A stretch of DNA of 64,000 nt from Brassica napus (GCF_020379485.1 NC_063444.1:2614652-2678651); one strand, 5' to 3'. Counted from the first letter of the stretch, positions 1 through 14,081 are shown. Translations and numbers: made by a program. Notes: generated from the sequence alone by a model not told the origin.

Positions 1-893
1 TTTATAAATTATAAACTTATTAAAGATTTCACATTGAAAATTTTGTTATCGATGATTTAAATATTCAGTTATAAAACGATATGAATGATCATAGAAGTGT
101 ATGATTATAAATTCTCATTTAATAAATGACTATATAAAATATACTATTCTTAAAAAAATAGGTTGGTCCATCTTAACTTACATTATATTTTTTATTAAAC
201 TAACTATCGAATATTCGAATAGATAAATAATCTACCAAATATTATTTTTGTACTTTCCTTAATTAGAAGCTACGAAATTACCTAATATGATTAACGTATA
301 TATGAAAATTAATTATTATGAATAATAAATATTTGATAAAAATTTTGGTATCATAGTTTTTTTTTAATTTTATATTATTAAAAGATATTAAAAAAATCAC
401 ATTAAATATATAATAAAAACATTTATATTTTTTCTTATATGTTATATTTTGAATTTTTCAAAACGTCTATATATTATTAGAAATTTGAAGATTCTCACTC
501 TCAAAATTTTGTGATCAATAGATTATTTTTTTTGTTATAATAGGTTATAAATGATCATAAAATATAACGCATATGAATTTTTATTTAATAAATATTCAAA
601 CTAAAGAATATATATACTAATGATTTAAAGCAACAAGATTGGCTGATCAATTTAGTTGTCCAGTTGAAATCTTTCAAAAGTATGTGAAAGACTAAAGTCA
701 AAGTAAATATGGATTTAGAATAGTAGTTATATTTTACTAACCAAAATACCGAAAAAAACCGAACCGAATCGAAACCAACCCGATATCTGGATTGAACACC
801 CTTCATCCAAATGAAGCCAAACTATTGTTTCATTCTCCAAAATATAATAAAAATAATAACTTAATTCCGCGCAAGGCGCGGGTATTATCCTAG
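1..893 (+). mobile_element. Helitron, 3' part (left end outside window)
   Basis: The AT-rich sequence ends in a GC-rich hairpin at 867-881 (CCGCGC, AAG loop, GCGCGG), then a short spacer and CTAG at 890-893 followed by T. This is the 3' terminus of plant Helitrons, which insert between A and T without target duplication. The body at about 190-480 matches, in reverse complement, the repeated unit at 7291-9128, so this and the 7084 element are one family in opposite orientation. No Rep/helicase coding is visible, so it is non-autonomous. The 5' end lies left of the window. CCGAAC-type repeats at 750-785 may be a small separate insertion. Confidence 0.65.
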
Positions 894-1001
894 TATTAAG
901 TAAACTAAAAGAAACATAAAAGAGCTAACTATGGTTTTATCATAAAGAAAATCAAGATAACTAAAAATGAGGAAGTGGCCGCAGGATAGACTCTGCTAAT
1001 C

Positions 1002-4000
1002 TTTTTTTTTTTTTTTTCAGCAAACAAACAGACTCATATAGACTCTGTGAACCAAACTGGTAGCTCCGCATCCATGTGGACTACAAACGAGGGTTGTTTT
1101 CTTGCACTGCGTGCTAGACTATCCGCCCTTGTGTTTAGCGTCCTTCGTATATGGATGAGCTCTGAGCTGTGGAAACTTCTTTGCACGATCTTGATATCTT
1201 CCAAATAACTTGCAAATGCGGGCCATTCTTCGGGTTCAGAAACCATCTTCACCAACTGAGAACAATCCGTCGCAAAAGTAACATTATATTGTCTTAAGTT
1301 CCTCATACATTTCATTGCCCATATGAGCGCCTCTATCTCCGAGTGCAGTGGGGATTGACCCGCTCTAGTATTCCTTGCTCCCATCAAACTGTCAAAACCT
1401 TCTAGAGTACTACACCATCCTTGTCCCGAAAACCGATTATTTTCCTTCCATGAACCATCCGTGAAACACCATCTACCGGAGATAGTGGGCAATGTCGCAT
1501 TCACTACCAATCGGGTCTGATCAGATCCCTGTTCATTTTTAATTTGCGCCTCAGCCCAGAGGGCCGATTCTGTTTCCGCCAACTTGAGGGTATCGCGGGG
1601 ATCAATATCCAAATTGCTAAAGACCTTATTGTTCCTTCCTTTCCATATATACCATAGGATCCATGCAAAATGATTATCGTCCATTGGTGGGGACACCCTC
1701 CAAAATAAATGATCCATATTTGCAAATAGTGATTGCAGGGGAAAAAAATCTGGGTTTGACGGAATCCGTGACAATGCCCAAACCTGGATTGCCGGAGGGC
1801 ATTAAAAAAAAACATGATTGATGGACTCCTCAGGTGCTCCACATCGTACACAGATCGTATCCCCTTGAATACCTCGAGACCTTAGATTTTTCTTTACCGC
1901 TATGCAACCTGTAACCAATTGCCAAAGAAAATATTATAACTTTGGTGGACAGCGCACTTTCCAACATTGTGCTTTCAATAAAGAAACTGATGGGCCATAC
2001 TCTGGTGGTGGCCTAACTTTGTCTGGATACACTCGTTCCACCTCATATCCTGATTTAACTGTATATCTCCCATTCATTGTAAAATGCCAGCCATCCCGAT
2101 CCGCTGTCCGAAACCGGCTTAACGGTATACCCTCAATTATCTGCGCATCATTCGGGTCCACTAAAGTCCTGATAACCTGTGAATTCCATGTTCTTGATGT
2201 TTCATCAATAAGAGAATCCACCGTGAGATCCGGGAAAAGGTTGTGTTGATTTTTGTTTGCTGGTCTCGGGCGAGTGGATGGAAGCCAAGGATCATTCCAT
2301 ACTGAAATAGATGATCCTGATCCCACCCTTTTGATTAGTCATTTGCTAACCAGAGATCTAGCTGAGACAATACTACGCCAGCCATAAGATGACGAGTAAG
2401 ATCTAATTGGTTCCAGGGGTGAAGCATTCCTGAAATACCTTCCTTTGAACACTCTTGCAAATAAAGTGTTTGGTTTCTCAATTAACCTCCAAAATTGTTT
2501 CCCTAGCATGGCCGTATTAAAATCTGTGAGATCTTTAAAACCCAAACCTCCATCAGCCTTAGGCACGCAAACTTTATCCCAAGATTTCCAATGCATCCCT
2601 CTAGTATTACCTCCTGGACTCCACCAAAACCGTGCCACTGCACTGGTCAGTTTTTTCATCACTGTTTTCGGAATACGATAACATCCCATTACATGATTTG
2701 GTAGAGCTGTTACCACGGATTTTATAATCACCTCTTTACCTCATTTAGTGAAAAACTTGAAAGTCCATCCATTGACCCTATTATTTAATCTCTCTTGAAC
2801 AAAACCAAAAACTTGTACCTTTGAGCCCTCCAAACTCTCAGGTATTCCCAGGTATGATCCCATTCCACCTAGATTTTGTATTCCCAAGATGTCCCGTAAA
2901 TCCTGCCTTAAATCTTCCTCAATCTTATGCCCAAACTGAATCGATGATTTTTCAAAGTTTATCTGCTAACCTGATACCACTTCATATTCCTTAAGGATCT
3001 GGAGAATAGTCTGGCATTCTTCCTTTTTTGCTTTACAGAAGAAAAGACTATCATCTGCAAAGAGTAAATGGGATATCGAAGGGCAAGCCCTAGCGACTTT
3101 TATACCCGTCAAAAGTTTCTCCCTCTCCGCCTTTTTAATATTCGCTACCAACGCTTCCGTACACATAATAAATAGATAAGGAGAAAGAGGATCCCCTTAC
3201 CGAAGTCCCCGTTGTGGGATTATATTTCCTTTCGGTTGTCCATTTAATAACACTCTATATTGTACTGAGGAAATACATTCCATCATCAGGCGTATCCAAT
3301 GTTGATCAAAACCCATTTTAGAGAGAAGTTGTTGAATAAAAATCCATTCAACTCTATCATAAGCTTTACTCATATCCGTTTTTATGGCCATAAATTTATC
3401 CTTACACGCCTTATTAGTCCGCAATCCATGAAACATCTCCTGGGCTATAAGTATGTTATCTGAGATCAGCCTTCCCGGTACAAAGGCCGACTGTGTTTCC
3501 GAGATCAGAGAAGGAAGACACACCTTCAATCTCTGACATAAGACCTTCGATATAATCTTATATCCTACATTAAATAAACTGATCGGTCTGAGTTCAATCA
3601 TTCGCGTAGGCCTTTCCGTTTTAGGAATTAAGCAAATATTCGTCATATTTAACCTTGCATCCAGAATCCCTGATGACATAAAATCATTAACCATTTCCAG
3701 TAAATCCTTCTTTATAATATTCCAAGAGTGCTGGAAGAAAAGAGCCGTTATCCCATCCGGTCCTGGAGCTTTTTCCGGATGCATCATGAACAAAGCTTGA
3801 CGTAGTTCCTCTTCAGTTGCTAGCCGAATCAAACTCTGATTCATCTGAAGAGTAATCAGAGGTATAATCTCTTCCAAAAAACCTTCAAACTCTGTAGGAG
3901 AGGTAGTCTGAAATAAATCGTCAAAATAATCTACTGCTACCTTCTCTACACCTTGTTCCTCAACAACCCATTCACCATTCGTATCATATAGGCCAACGAT

Positions 4001-4690
4001 TCTATTACGAGCCCGACGTTGTTTTGTCAATGCATGATAAAACTTCGTATTTAAATCTCCTGATGTATGCCACATATTACGGCTTTTCTGTTGCCAATAT
4101 TCTTCCTCGTCTTTATACGCTTCCTGCAATTTCCTCGAGACATCCAAAATATCCTCTTGAGTTCTACTATTATCATTTTGAACTTCTTCCAGCGCCTGTT
4201 GCAGCTCACTGATTTTTTCCTTCCCATATGGTAGATTATTTTTACGCCAAGTGGAAATCTCGTGTCGGCAATTAATAATTTTTGAAACGAAAACCCCCGT
4301 ATTCTCTGTTGCCGGTGTCCCCCAACCCCTCTCAATCGAATCCAGCAGACCATCCTGTCCGATCCACCTTTTATCAAACCGGAATTATCCTCGTCGCTTC
4401 TGTATCTTATTATCCAAATAAGGCACCACTGGTCTATGATCAGAACTCACCATTCCTAAATATTCTGTATAAGAACATGGAAGAAGTGCGTGCCAATCCT
4501 CATTAGCCAACGCACGGTCCAACCGACACTTAACCAAACCTCTGTTCCTTCTCCCTTGCCAGGACATTTTATTTCCTCTGGCTGGGAATTCCAGTAATCC
4601 TGTATCCCTTATCATGTTATTAAAGGATAAGAAAGATGATGGGTGCCTTAGCGTCCCACCTGTATCTTTTCGTATGAAATACAACACAAT
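1002..4690 (-). mobile_element. LINE (L1-type) retrotransposon, 5'-truncated and degenerate
   Basis: Read on the minus strand, broken frames give the order of a plant LINE ORF2. The C-terminal endonuclease part (4687-4385) has CRLDRAL and SSDHRP. Reverse transcriptase (4147-2966) has DMSKAYDRVEW at about 3390-3350 and FADD of the catalytic palm near 3070. A zf-RVT-like segment follows (2731-1780), then an RNase H domain (1774-1034) with CFTDGSW, SEIEAL, ATDCS and TRADSLAR. Oligo-T at 1002-1017 on the plus strand is the poly(A) tail. The sequence starts inside the endonuclease, as expected for 5'-truncated target-primed insertion. Frameshifts at about 4380, 3190, 2960, 2335 and 1775 show it is dead. 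I did not find a target duplication. Confidence 0.9.
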
Positions 4691-5397
4691 AAGCGATATA
4701 TGTGTTGCTTAAAAACAAAAGCGATATATGTAGTTTTTTTATCACTTCGGTTACAACTCTTCGAGACAAAAGAAAAAGTTAACCCGAACCAGTTTAGATG
4801 TTCTTGGAACTATTCTGGAAGGTCCATCTCAGAAATTCTTGGAGCCCAATGGCACTTGGCAAGACCGGTTGGTGTACATGTTTTCAGGAACGATCAAAAA
4901 GTTTCTGAGGCTGTAATGTGATTTGTATTTCTCTAAATATTTTTGTAATTGTCTAAGCAGTTATCCGTGGACATATGATCTTCCAATCCCCCAGTGAAAT
5001 CGTTTTAGGTTTCTCCAGCTTTGTTTCTTTTTCTTTGAGTTTTGCAACCTAACCCAAAGCTATTTCTATCTTGCCTTTGATGGCTACTACGGGAGATTGA
5101 CTAAGATTTGGATCGCCGTAGCTGAGTTCTTTGAAAAACTCAATTATACGCAAGAATGATTAAAAGGAAAATAAAAGGAAATTAGCTACTTTTTCTATTA
5201 TCATTGTGAAACATGACGGTTTTGATCAAATTATCAACATTGACTTTATATTGCTGTTGAATTGTAACAATATTATTGTTTAAGAATAGGTATATATACA
5301 TATCATAAACCCTTTCTCTTTCTTGAGAGGATAGGACAATAAGTGTTTTTGATCTTAGCAAATCATCATCATTTCCCCTGAATAATGTCATTTAAAA
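4691..5397. other. spacer between LINE and RING pseudogene
   Basis: No gene is supported here. A short direct repeat, AAGCGATATATGT, occurs at about 4691 and 4719. A plus-strand reading near 4835-4915 gives PNGTWQDRLVYMFSG, which looks protein-like but which I could not assign; it may be one more gene fragment. Confidence 0.4.
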
Positions 5398-5864
5398 GAC
5401 ACCAAGTGAAGACACTATCAAAGATGGCCACAACAGGTGAGAACCGGCTCTTTGGACAAATCCAAACATATATTACAATCGAAGAAGTTACCATCGCTGC
5501 CACTGCTTTTCTCCACGTCCGTTTTCTTCTCTGACACACTGTCACCAATGGCTCCATATCCATTCTCTCACATTTTCAGATCCTCATTGCCTCTTTCACT
5601 ACCCTCGCCAGTCTGCAAAGCAGCTCCGGTTACAGGACTTCACATCAACTGGTTCAGTTCAATAGACATATGGGTTTCAGATATAACTGGTATGGGGAGA
5701 TTAAGTTGTCTGAACCGCGTCCTGTGCCGAGTTCTGATCCTCGTCACAGCTTCAGAGGATCTCTCGGATGGGTCATTACTCCAATCAACCAGATTCACAG
5801 TTTCGTTTAGGGACGGCTGGAGATCTGACTCAGGACCGGGCCCAAAATTCAAATCTAGGTTCAT
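5398..5864 (-). pseudogene. RING-type E3 ubiquitin ligase pseudogene (MUSE1/2-like N-terminal half)
   Basis: From an ATG at 5864 the minus strand reads MNLDLNFGPGPESDLQPS and continues with NDPSERSSEAVTRIRTRH, a leader I recognise from plant C3HC4 RING proteins of the MUSE1/MUSE2 type. After ELNQLM at about 5640 a stop interrupts the frame. Homology resumes with TGAALQTGEGSERGNED, another stop follows, and the start of a RING finger appears near 5455-5400 (DCNICLDLSKEPV, then CCGHL) before a final stop. Only the first RING cysteines and histidine are present, so no ligase could be made. A donor-like site near 6139 suggests an old 5' UTR intron was copied, favouring genomic duplication over retrocopying. 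Family fairly sure, exact parent not. Confidence 0.65.
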
Positions 5865-6519
5865 TGTGTCAGCTAACTCCTCACCCATCAGTAAACAAAA
5901 ACAAAAGGCTCTTTCTTTCACTTGTGGTAAACAAAGACTACTCCGTGGGATCTTTATTACTCTGCATGGAAGAGAAACAAATGAACCATTATTTAAAAAA
6001 TTTCAGTCACAACCTGTTTAGATAAAATTTGTTTTGATTATAACTGAACGCCAGATGCAATCTTCCACCAACAAAAACAATAGTACTGACTAAAATTATA
6101 AAATACAGAAAAGCCAACAAAGAGACCAGAAAACTTACCTTCTATATTACTGCAGAGAAGCAAGGTGTGATCTTTTCACATCAGCAGAAGTTGTTCAGAC
6201 CCAATTCCAAAATCACCAGCTAGAGTTGCAGAAGCTATTGGGTTTTCAACTCATTAAGAGAAAGAAAGCAACAACAGTTAAAAGAATGTAGATTAAAAAC
6301 TACATAGATAACTATGTGTTTCGTTGTTAAAAAAAAAACAAAAACCATGTGATCCACATTACCAACGCAAACAGTTTGCCAAAATGACCTTGCTCACGCC
6401 TCTATTCATGAAACGGTTTGAATTGTAACAAACAAAAATAAACATTTGTTAATACTTAGAAAGATGCATATCACACCAATACCATGATCCAGGCCAATAA
6501 GTGTCTTCTTAACCCGAGC

Positions 6520-6648
6520 TTTCCAGAAGTGGATGAGTCGGAATCGCAACTGAGATTCATGGGGACCTAAAGAGACATCCTTGAAGAACATGACTTTCTC
6601 ATCAGAATCAGAGGAGACAGGGGACTTCCCATTTCGTTTCATCGCCAT
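6520..6648 (-). pseudogene. first-exon fragment of an RPA-like (DUF223-type) OB-fold protein
   Basis: From an ATG at 6648 the minus strand encodes MAMKRNGKSPVSSDSDEK followed by VMFFKDVSLGPHESQLRF and RLIHFW. This resembles the N-terminus of replication protein A 70-kDa-like proteins that are abundant in crucifers and often Helitron-linked. Similarity fades after about 40 residues and no downstream OB-fold exons follow on this strand, so I treat it as a fragment. It lies 435 bp from the Helitron terminus at 7084 but outside it. Another relic of this broad family sits at 17600-18340. Identity is from memory of the family only. Confidence 0.45.
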
Positions 6649-7083
6649 GGCTTGAGGTTTGAGTGGTTCTAGGATTTTGGTTTGAAGGAAGGAAAGAATC
6701 TAAGTATATAAAGAAGGAGAAAAAGAGAGAGAGATGGAACGAAATCATTAAGAACGTATTGATTGATTGAAACGAAAGTATTGATTGTGTAGAAATGGCT
6801 CATTACTACTCGGTTTCTTTGCTCTTCAATTGGAGAAGACGAACTGGTAGAGGTGAAGCGAAGCGTCATCCTTCGACGCGTTTCTTTGTGTGTTTTGGGT
6901 CCAGTTGGGCCAATTAAAAAAACGATCAAATCCATACCCAGACTTACCAGCGTTTACCACGTTTGAAACCCACAATTGTGAGGCCTATCTGACGTGTCAA
7001 ATTAAATGCTCTTCATTGGCTGATTTTTTGTGAGGACGTGGACACCTTTTCCATGGCGTATATTTGCCTTTTAGTATTGTATA

Positions 7084-9128
7084 CTAGGATAAGACCTGCG
7101 CCTTGCGCAGGGTGAGTTTATTTATATATATATTATCAATAGTTTTTTTTATATATGTGATCATTTTATTTATATATATAAAATATTTTTTGTTGTTATT
7201 ATATAATTTTTTTCCGATGGATCGGATCAATTTTTATTAAAAATAATGGAACAAAACTATAATTAATACATCATGGGTTGATCGGATTAGACATTAAACA
7301 AATTATAACATAAAAACCTTATTTTTTTCATCGAACACATTCTTGAAAAAAGTGAACAGTATTGTTTTCACAGTTGAATTATTTTGACTTTTATCTTCCA
7401 TATGGTTTTGAAAGCTTTCAAATCAACCATCGAATTGATACATGTCATTTTAATGTTTTTAGTCGTCTACTTAAGGAAAACTTACATTTTTGTAATTTAA
7501 AGTCGTTTTAAAAAATTCAAAATATAACATATAAGAAAAAATCTAACATATAAGAAAAATCTAACATATAAGGTGTCCTCATTTTTGTATTTTAAAGTCG
7601 TTTTTTAAAAAAAATAACATATAAGGTTTCCTCATTTTTGTAATTTAAAGTCATTTTAAAAAATTCAAAATATTACATATAAGAAAAAATCTAATTTTTT
7701 ATTATATGGTTAATGTGATTGTTTATTTTTTTTAATAATATAAAATTAAACAAAATGAAGGAGGATGCAAAAATTGTTATCAAATCTTTATTATTCTTAA
7801 TCGTTAATTGCCATATATATGTAAATCATATTAGGTAATTTCGTAGCTTTTATTTAGAGAACGAATACACACTTCTTATATTTTAGGTTAATATAATGTT
7901 CTCTAGTGGACATTAAACAAATTATGACATAAAAACCTTATTTTTTCCTCGAACACAATTTTGAAAAAGTGAATAGTATTGTTTTCACAGTTGAATTATT
8001 TTGATTTTTAACTTACATATGGTTTTGAAAGCTTTCAAATCAACCATCGAAATGATACATGTCATTTTAATGTTTTTAGTCGTATACTTAAGGAAAACTT
8101 ACATTTTTGTAATTTAAAGTTGTTTTAAAAAATTCAAAATATAACATATAAGAAAAAATCTAACATATAAGGTGTCCTCATTTTTGTATTTTAAAGTCGT
8201 TTTTAAAAAAAAATAACATATAAGGTTTCCTCATTTTTGTAATTTAAAGTCATTTAAAAAATTTAAAATATAACATATAAGAAAAAATCTAATTTTTTAT
8301 TATATGGTTAATGTGATTGTTTATTTTTTTAATAATATAAAATTAAACAAAAATGAAGAAGGATGCAAAAATTGTTATCAAATCTTTATTATTCATAATC
8401 ATTAATTGTCATATATATGTAAATCATATTAGGTAATTCTGTAGCTTTTATTTAAGGAAAGAATACACACTTCTTATATTTTAGGTTAATATAATGTTCT
8501 CTAGTGGACATTAAACAAAATATGACATAAAAACCTTATTTTTTCCAGCGAACACATTCTTGAACAAAGTGAACAATATTGTTTTCACAGTTGAATTATT
8601 TTGACTTTTATCTTCCATATGGTTTTGAAAGCTTTCAAATCAACCATCGAATTGATACATGCCATTTTAATGTTTTTAGTCGTATACTTAAGGAAAATTT
8701 ACATTTTTGTAATTTAAAGTCTTTTTAAAAAAATTCAAAATATAACATATAAGAAAATTCTAACATATAAGAAAAATATAACATATATGGTGTCCTCATT
8801 TTTGTATTTTAAAGTCGTTTAAAAAAAATATAACATATAAAGGTTTCCTCATTTTTGTAATTTAAAGTCATTTTAAAAAATTCAAAATATAACATATAAG
8901 AAAAAATCTAATTTTTTTATTATATGGTTAATGTGATTGTTTAAGTTTTTTTAATAATATAAATTTAAACAAAAATGAAGAAAGATGCAAAAATTGTTAT
9001 CAAATCTTTATTATTCATAATCATTAATTCCCGTATATATGTAAATCATATTAGGTAATTCCGTAGCTTTTATTTAAGGAAAGAATACACACTTCATATA
9101 TTTTAGGTTAATATAATGTTCTTTAGTG
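7084..9128 (-). mobile_element. Helitron, reverse orientation, with internal ~600-bp triplication
   Basis: The 3' terminus, read on the minus strand, is CTAG at 7084-7087 followed inward by a hairpin at 7095-7111 (CCTGCGC, CTT, GCGCAGG); the flanking base at 7083 is A, i.e. T on the minus strand, as Helitrons require. The interior is three tandem copies of a roughly 600-bp AT-rich unit starting at 7291, 7910 and 8508. The 5' end is not certain; the repeated sequence stops near 9128. No Rep/helicase coding is seen. Related to the inverted element at 1-893. Confidence 0.65.
7291..9128 (+). repeat. three tandem copies of a ~600-bp unit
   Basis: Copies start at 7291, 7910 and 8508, each opening with ACATTAAACAAA and sharing landmarks in the same order: CTTCCATATGGTTTTGAAAG or a close variant, TAGTCGTATACTTAAGG, runs of ATAACATATAAG, and GTAAATCATATTAGGTAATT. 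Periods are 619 and 598 bp. Copies differ by scattered substitutions and small indels. They are non-coding and form the body of the Helitron. Confidence 0.85.
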
Positions 9129-9460
9129 TTATATAATTATGGAATAATGTGACACCATTAGATTAAACTATACTTTATATTAGATGCTCTAGAATTCTTT
9201 GAAATGAAATTTAGAAAGCATTTAGAGTGCCACCTAGGATTTGAGATTTTTTTTAATTAATACAAAATTAAGGTTCTAATTTTTTAAATGCTTCTCAGTT
9301 AATATATAGGGGATATATCGATGTGTTGCATGATATGAATGAATGTAGGATACCAAAAAAAAAAAAAAAAATCATTCAATCAAATATAGAGTCCACGGCG
9401 TACCAATTCGATTCATGGACTCTTGCGTGCATCCTACACTCCTAGTGGATCTTACTGTCT
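9129..9460. other. spacer upstream of peroxidase gene
   Basis: AT-rich sequence with a poly(A) run at about 9354-9370. I see no gene in it. Confidence 0.5.
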
Positions 9461-9467
9461 TATAAAG
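9461..9467 (+). promoter_or_regulatory. TATA box of the peroxidase gene
   Basis: TATAAAG lies about 290 bp before the start codon, in a C-rich context typical of plant core promoters. A short GA microsatellite at 9728-9751 directly precedes the ATG in the presumed 5' UTR. Confidence 0.45.
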
Positions 9468-9752
9468 CCCACATCTCATTCCTGGGCCCAAATATTATTT
9501 ATTTCCTGTTGCAACTTGTCATTAACATTTAGTGTACCGTACACCCAAAACACGGGATCGTAACCGCCTCGCGATCGCTAACAAAGCCTCTCCCGGAAGC
9601 TTAACTGAAATCATCAGTAACAAACTACTTCACGAGCAAGGGCATATCCGTCATATCGTATCAACTTCCCGCTTCTTCTTCTTATTCTTCACCATCTCCA
9701 CACTCACTTCCCGAGACACGAAGATACAGAGAGAGAGAGAGAGAGAGAGAAG

Positions 9753-11250
<1,498 letters not shown>

Positions 11251-12269
11251 ACGCTTGATTCCCTCTCTCTCACTTTATTTCCATCTTTTACAGTTTTATA
11301 TCTTCTGGATTCAACTATGAGTTTGTGACATTCATTGTGTATATCCAACAGCACCATTGTACAATGATTTGATACTACAATATGATTGTGTGTTGTTGTT
11401 CAATAGGAAACTTGTATAACGCAGCTAAACTCATTGGTCACCAAGTAAATAAGCCTTTTAGTTTGGCCCATATATATTAAGCCCACCAATTTCTAGGCTC
11501 ACTAGGTTTGCTTTGCCTAAATTGGCTCACAGAGCTATGCTTAAATGCCCTAATCAGGTCTGTCGTCAACTTCCTTGTCTAACAAGAAAGCCTTTCTCTG
11601 GTTTTGATAAGCTGACATTCGCGGACAATAACATCAACAAACAGATAGGAAATGTAATGACAAGTTGATCATCATGGAGTGAAACCAAAAAACTTTAGAG
11701 AATCTAAATATGTCATGGACCTCATGGTGGACTCCCAGGATGAAGAAGATGTCTCATTCTTGCATGGACCATTGCAACTTTAATGTAAGTCATCCACTGG
11801 TAAAGAACTTGTCCACCAGTTTGTGCTTGGAGGTAACTAATGGGTCAGCGTCGGGTGGTTAGAGTTTGTGTATTTAATGCTTAACCATTAAAAGTGACCT
11901 GATCTATAAGATTATCATGATGAAATAAAATACCATGATGAAATTAAAATTTGGAAAGACATCTAATTTACCAGAAATCGTAATGTAGTTCTTCTTATGG
12001 AGTTTGTGAAAATAGTACTTTAATGCCTAAAACTTATAGAATATTGGATTGTATTGTATTCTAAAAAATACATTATAAAGGAACATTTCTATAGACAACG
12101 CAGAATTATCTTCTTTTTAACACCTACCCATGAAAAATGCCTTTAGTCAATGAAATATCTAATTAACTGTTTTCTACATCGGAGTTTGATTTCACTAAAT
12201 CGTGTCTCTCCAAGTCATAAGATTGATTATGATCGGATCTTATCGATCCAACCAATGAGCAAAAAAAAA
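11251..12269. other. intergenic, 3' side of peroxidase gene
   Basis: Holds the peroxidase 3' UTR (no unambiguous poly(A) signal chosen) and AT-rich spacer. No further gene is supported. Confidence 0.5.
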
Positions 12270-12271
12270 TA

Positions 12272-12528
12272 CTCCCTCCGGATTTGAATATATGATGTTT
12301 TAGTTTTTTTTTCTTGTATACAAATGTATGATGTTCTACTTTTCATTAATGCATTTTGCTTTTAAAATAAAATGTAAAAAATATAAGTGGTTGAATTTTA
12401 TTGGGATTCAAATAAATCTTTAAACTAACTAAAAGTAAAACCAAAAAGTATTTGATATAAGTAAGTATTTAATTTCTCTTAATATGTGTGCACAACCTTA
12501 AACATCATATATTCAAATATGGAGGGAG
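12272..12528. mobile_element. Stowaway-type MITE (Tc1/mariner)
   Basis: Terminal inverted repeats begin CTCCCTCCG, the plant Stowaway signature, and extend inward (GGATTTGAATATATGATGTTT against its reverse complement at the right end). Both ends abut TA (12270-12271 and 12529-12530), the target duplication of this superfamily. Length 257 bp, no coding. Confidence 0.9.
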
Positions 12529-12530
12529 TA

Positions 12531-13960
12531 GTCCACACCTGAACTTTAACATTTTTGATTCCTATACAACTTAAATTTCTTGTTATCAAGCTAAAACTAC
12601 ACACACACACACAGAAGAGTTTAAACTCTACAACTCTTGGAAACACGCACAAAACACACAAATGTGAAAGGAAGTGAAAAAAAGCAAAGAGAACACATGG
12701 AAGGACGGGAACATCGAAGTCGGGAGCATAGGAATTATCAGCAAAAGGATCAGAAGGTGACACATTTAAGAGCCTAACTTTGCAGAAGTGTGTAGTTGGT
12801 CGAAGTGCGTGTTCTTGCACGTGCGCACATGTGTGAATTTGTTGAACCTTGCGTATTTCTTTTTTTCGTGCACACGTGCCCACATGCATGCCTGATTTTG
12901 CTAGCTATTATAGAGTTTCCTTAAGCTATATCAATCAAATCTATTTTTTTGTTCTTATTTTCTTAAGAGTATTTGAACTTACATGGCATGTGTGCAAAGC
13001 ACGGATATCACTTCCATACACTTACAAGAAAAATATCTGAGAATTTAATCTTTATAATAAGATTTTATATTCAAATCTACTCAAAGCTTAATCATAGTAT
13101 AATGACACCAGGACCCCCTTATTATAAGATTAACTCTCAGAAAAGTGCCATAATTAGGAGGTTTAGGGAAGAATTAAATTAGCTAGTACGAAAAGGAATA
13201 GAAAATGAAAAAAAGACAAAATGTGAGGGCATGTGATATCATAAAAGCGTAGTCAATAGACCGCTCGGATCTTCTTTGTCACCACTTGTCTGTCGAAGTC
13301 GCTTTGACCCATGCACCATCTAATTACTCCCACTAATTAATACTACAAATTAACATAAATAAATACCAATTATAAACATACAATGTATGATTAATGGGCA
13401 TTTATCTCTGCTAGCCTAGTTTTGGGAGAATATGTCACGTGCAAACTTTCTATTAGCATGATATTTTTAATAAATCAAGTATTGAATTTTCACTCTAGCT
13501 AGTCAGATATACGTCGGTCGTTTATTTTTTGATGTCTCTGAAATTTATAAATTAGCAGGTTGGGTTTTGATCAAATGAAAAATGTATGGCCACGAACGTT
13601 GCATGTCATTCCCATGTTACATACTGGCAATGTAAGAAAAGAGTAACAAATTAAGTATGACAGAATTTATTTATACAAATTTGAATCGAGTTCACATGAT
13701 GCGAATTTGCAAAGGTTGAGTGTGCCTAAATATCGCCGACTTATCCATTAGATTTTATTAATGTTATTTCGTTCACGTATGTTGCTGTAATAACGACAAA
13801 ACAAGAGCCAAAAATTATTAGACCAACCTAAGGTTTGAAAATTAATAGGCGGAAGAAGTAGGAGAGGCTGATAATAAGTTAAAATAAGATATAACTTCGT
13901 ATAAGACCAATAAACTGAATAAAATTAAGTAGAGATAGAAAGATAAATACATATAATGTA
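12531..13960. other. intergenic region before SOFL5-like gene
   Basis: AT-rich spacer with a short CA repeat at about 12599-12613 and several CACGTG-like and CACGT words near 12820-12880 and 13435. Open frames here lack homology that I recognise, and I call no gene. Confidence 0.4.
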
Positions 13961-13969
13961 CATGCATGT

Positions 13970-13977
13970 GTATAAAT
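13970..13977 (+). promoter_or_regulatory. probable TATA box of SOFL5-like gene
   Basis: A TATAAATT word lies about 110 bp before the ATG at 14082, followed by a CT-rich leader typical of a plant 5' UTR. Confidence 0.45.
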
Positions 13978-14081
13978 TGAGTAGATTCTTCACGCATTGT
14001 TTTTCTCTCTAAACCTTTCTCACCAACACTATCTCTTTCTTGTCACAGCAGTTCAATCTCAAGAACGAAAAGAAGAAGAAA

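Noticed and set aside
5437..6021. 194-codon plus-strand frame
   Set aside because: Antisense to the RING pseudogene, whose minus-strand reading has recognisable family motifs.
7291..9128. CRISPR-like array or LTR pair
   Set aside because: Units are about 600 bp, contiguous and AT-rich, without spacers, primer-binding site or LTR ends; they lie inside a Helitron.
12479..12889. 136-codon minus-strand frame
   Set aside because: Overlaps the Stowaway MITE and a CA repeat, with no homology or plausible gene structure.
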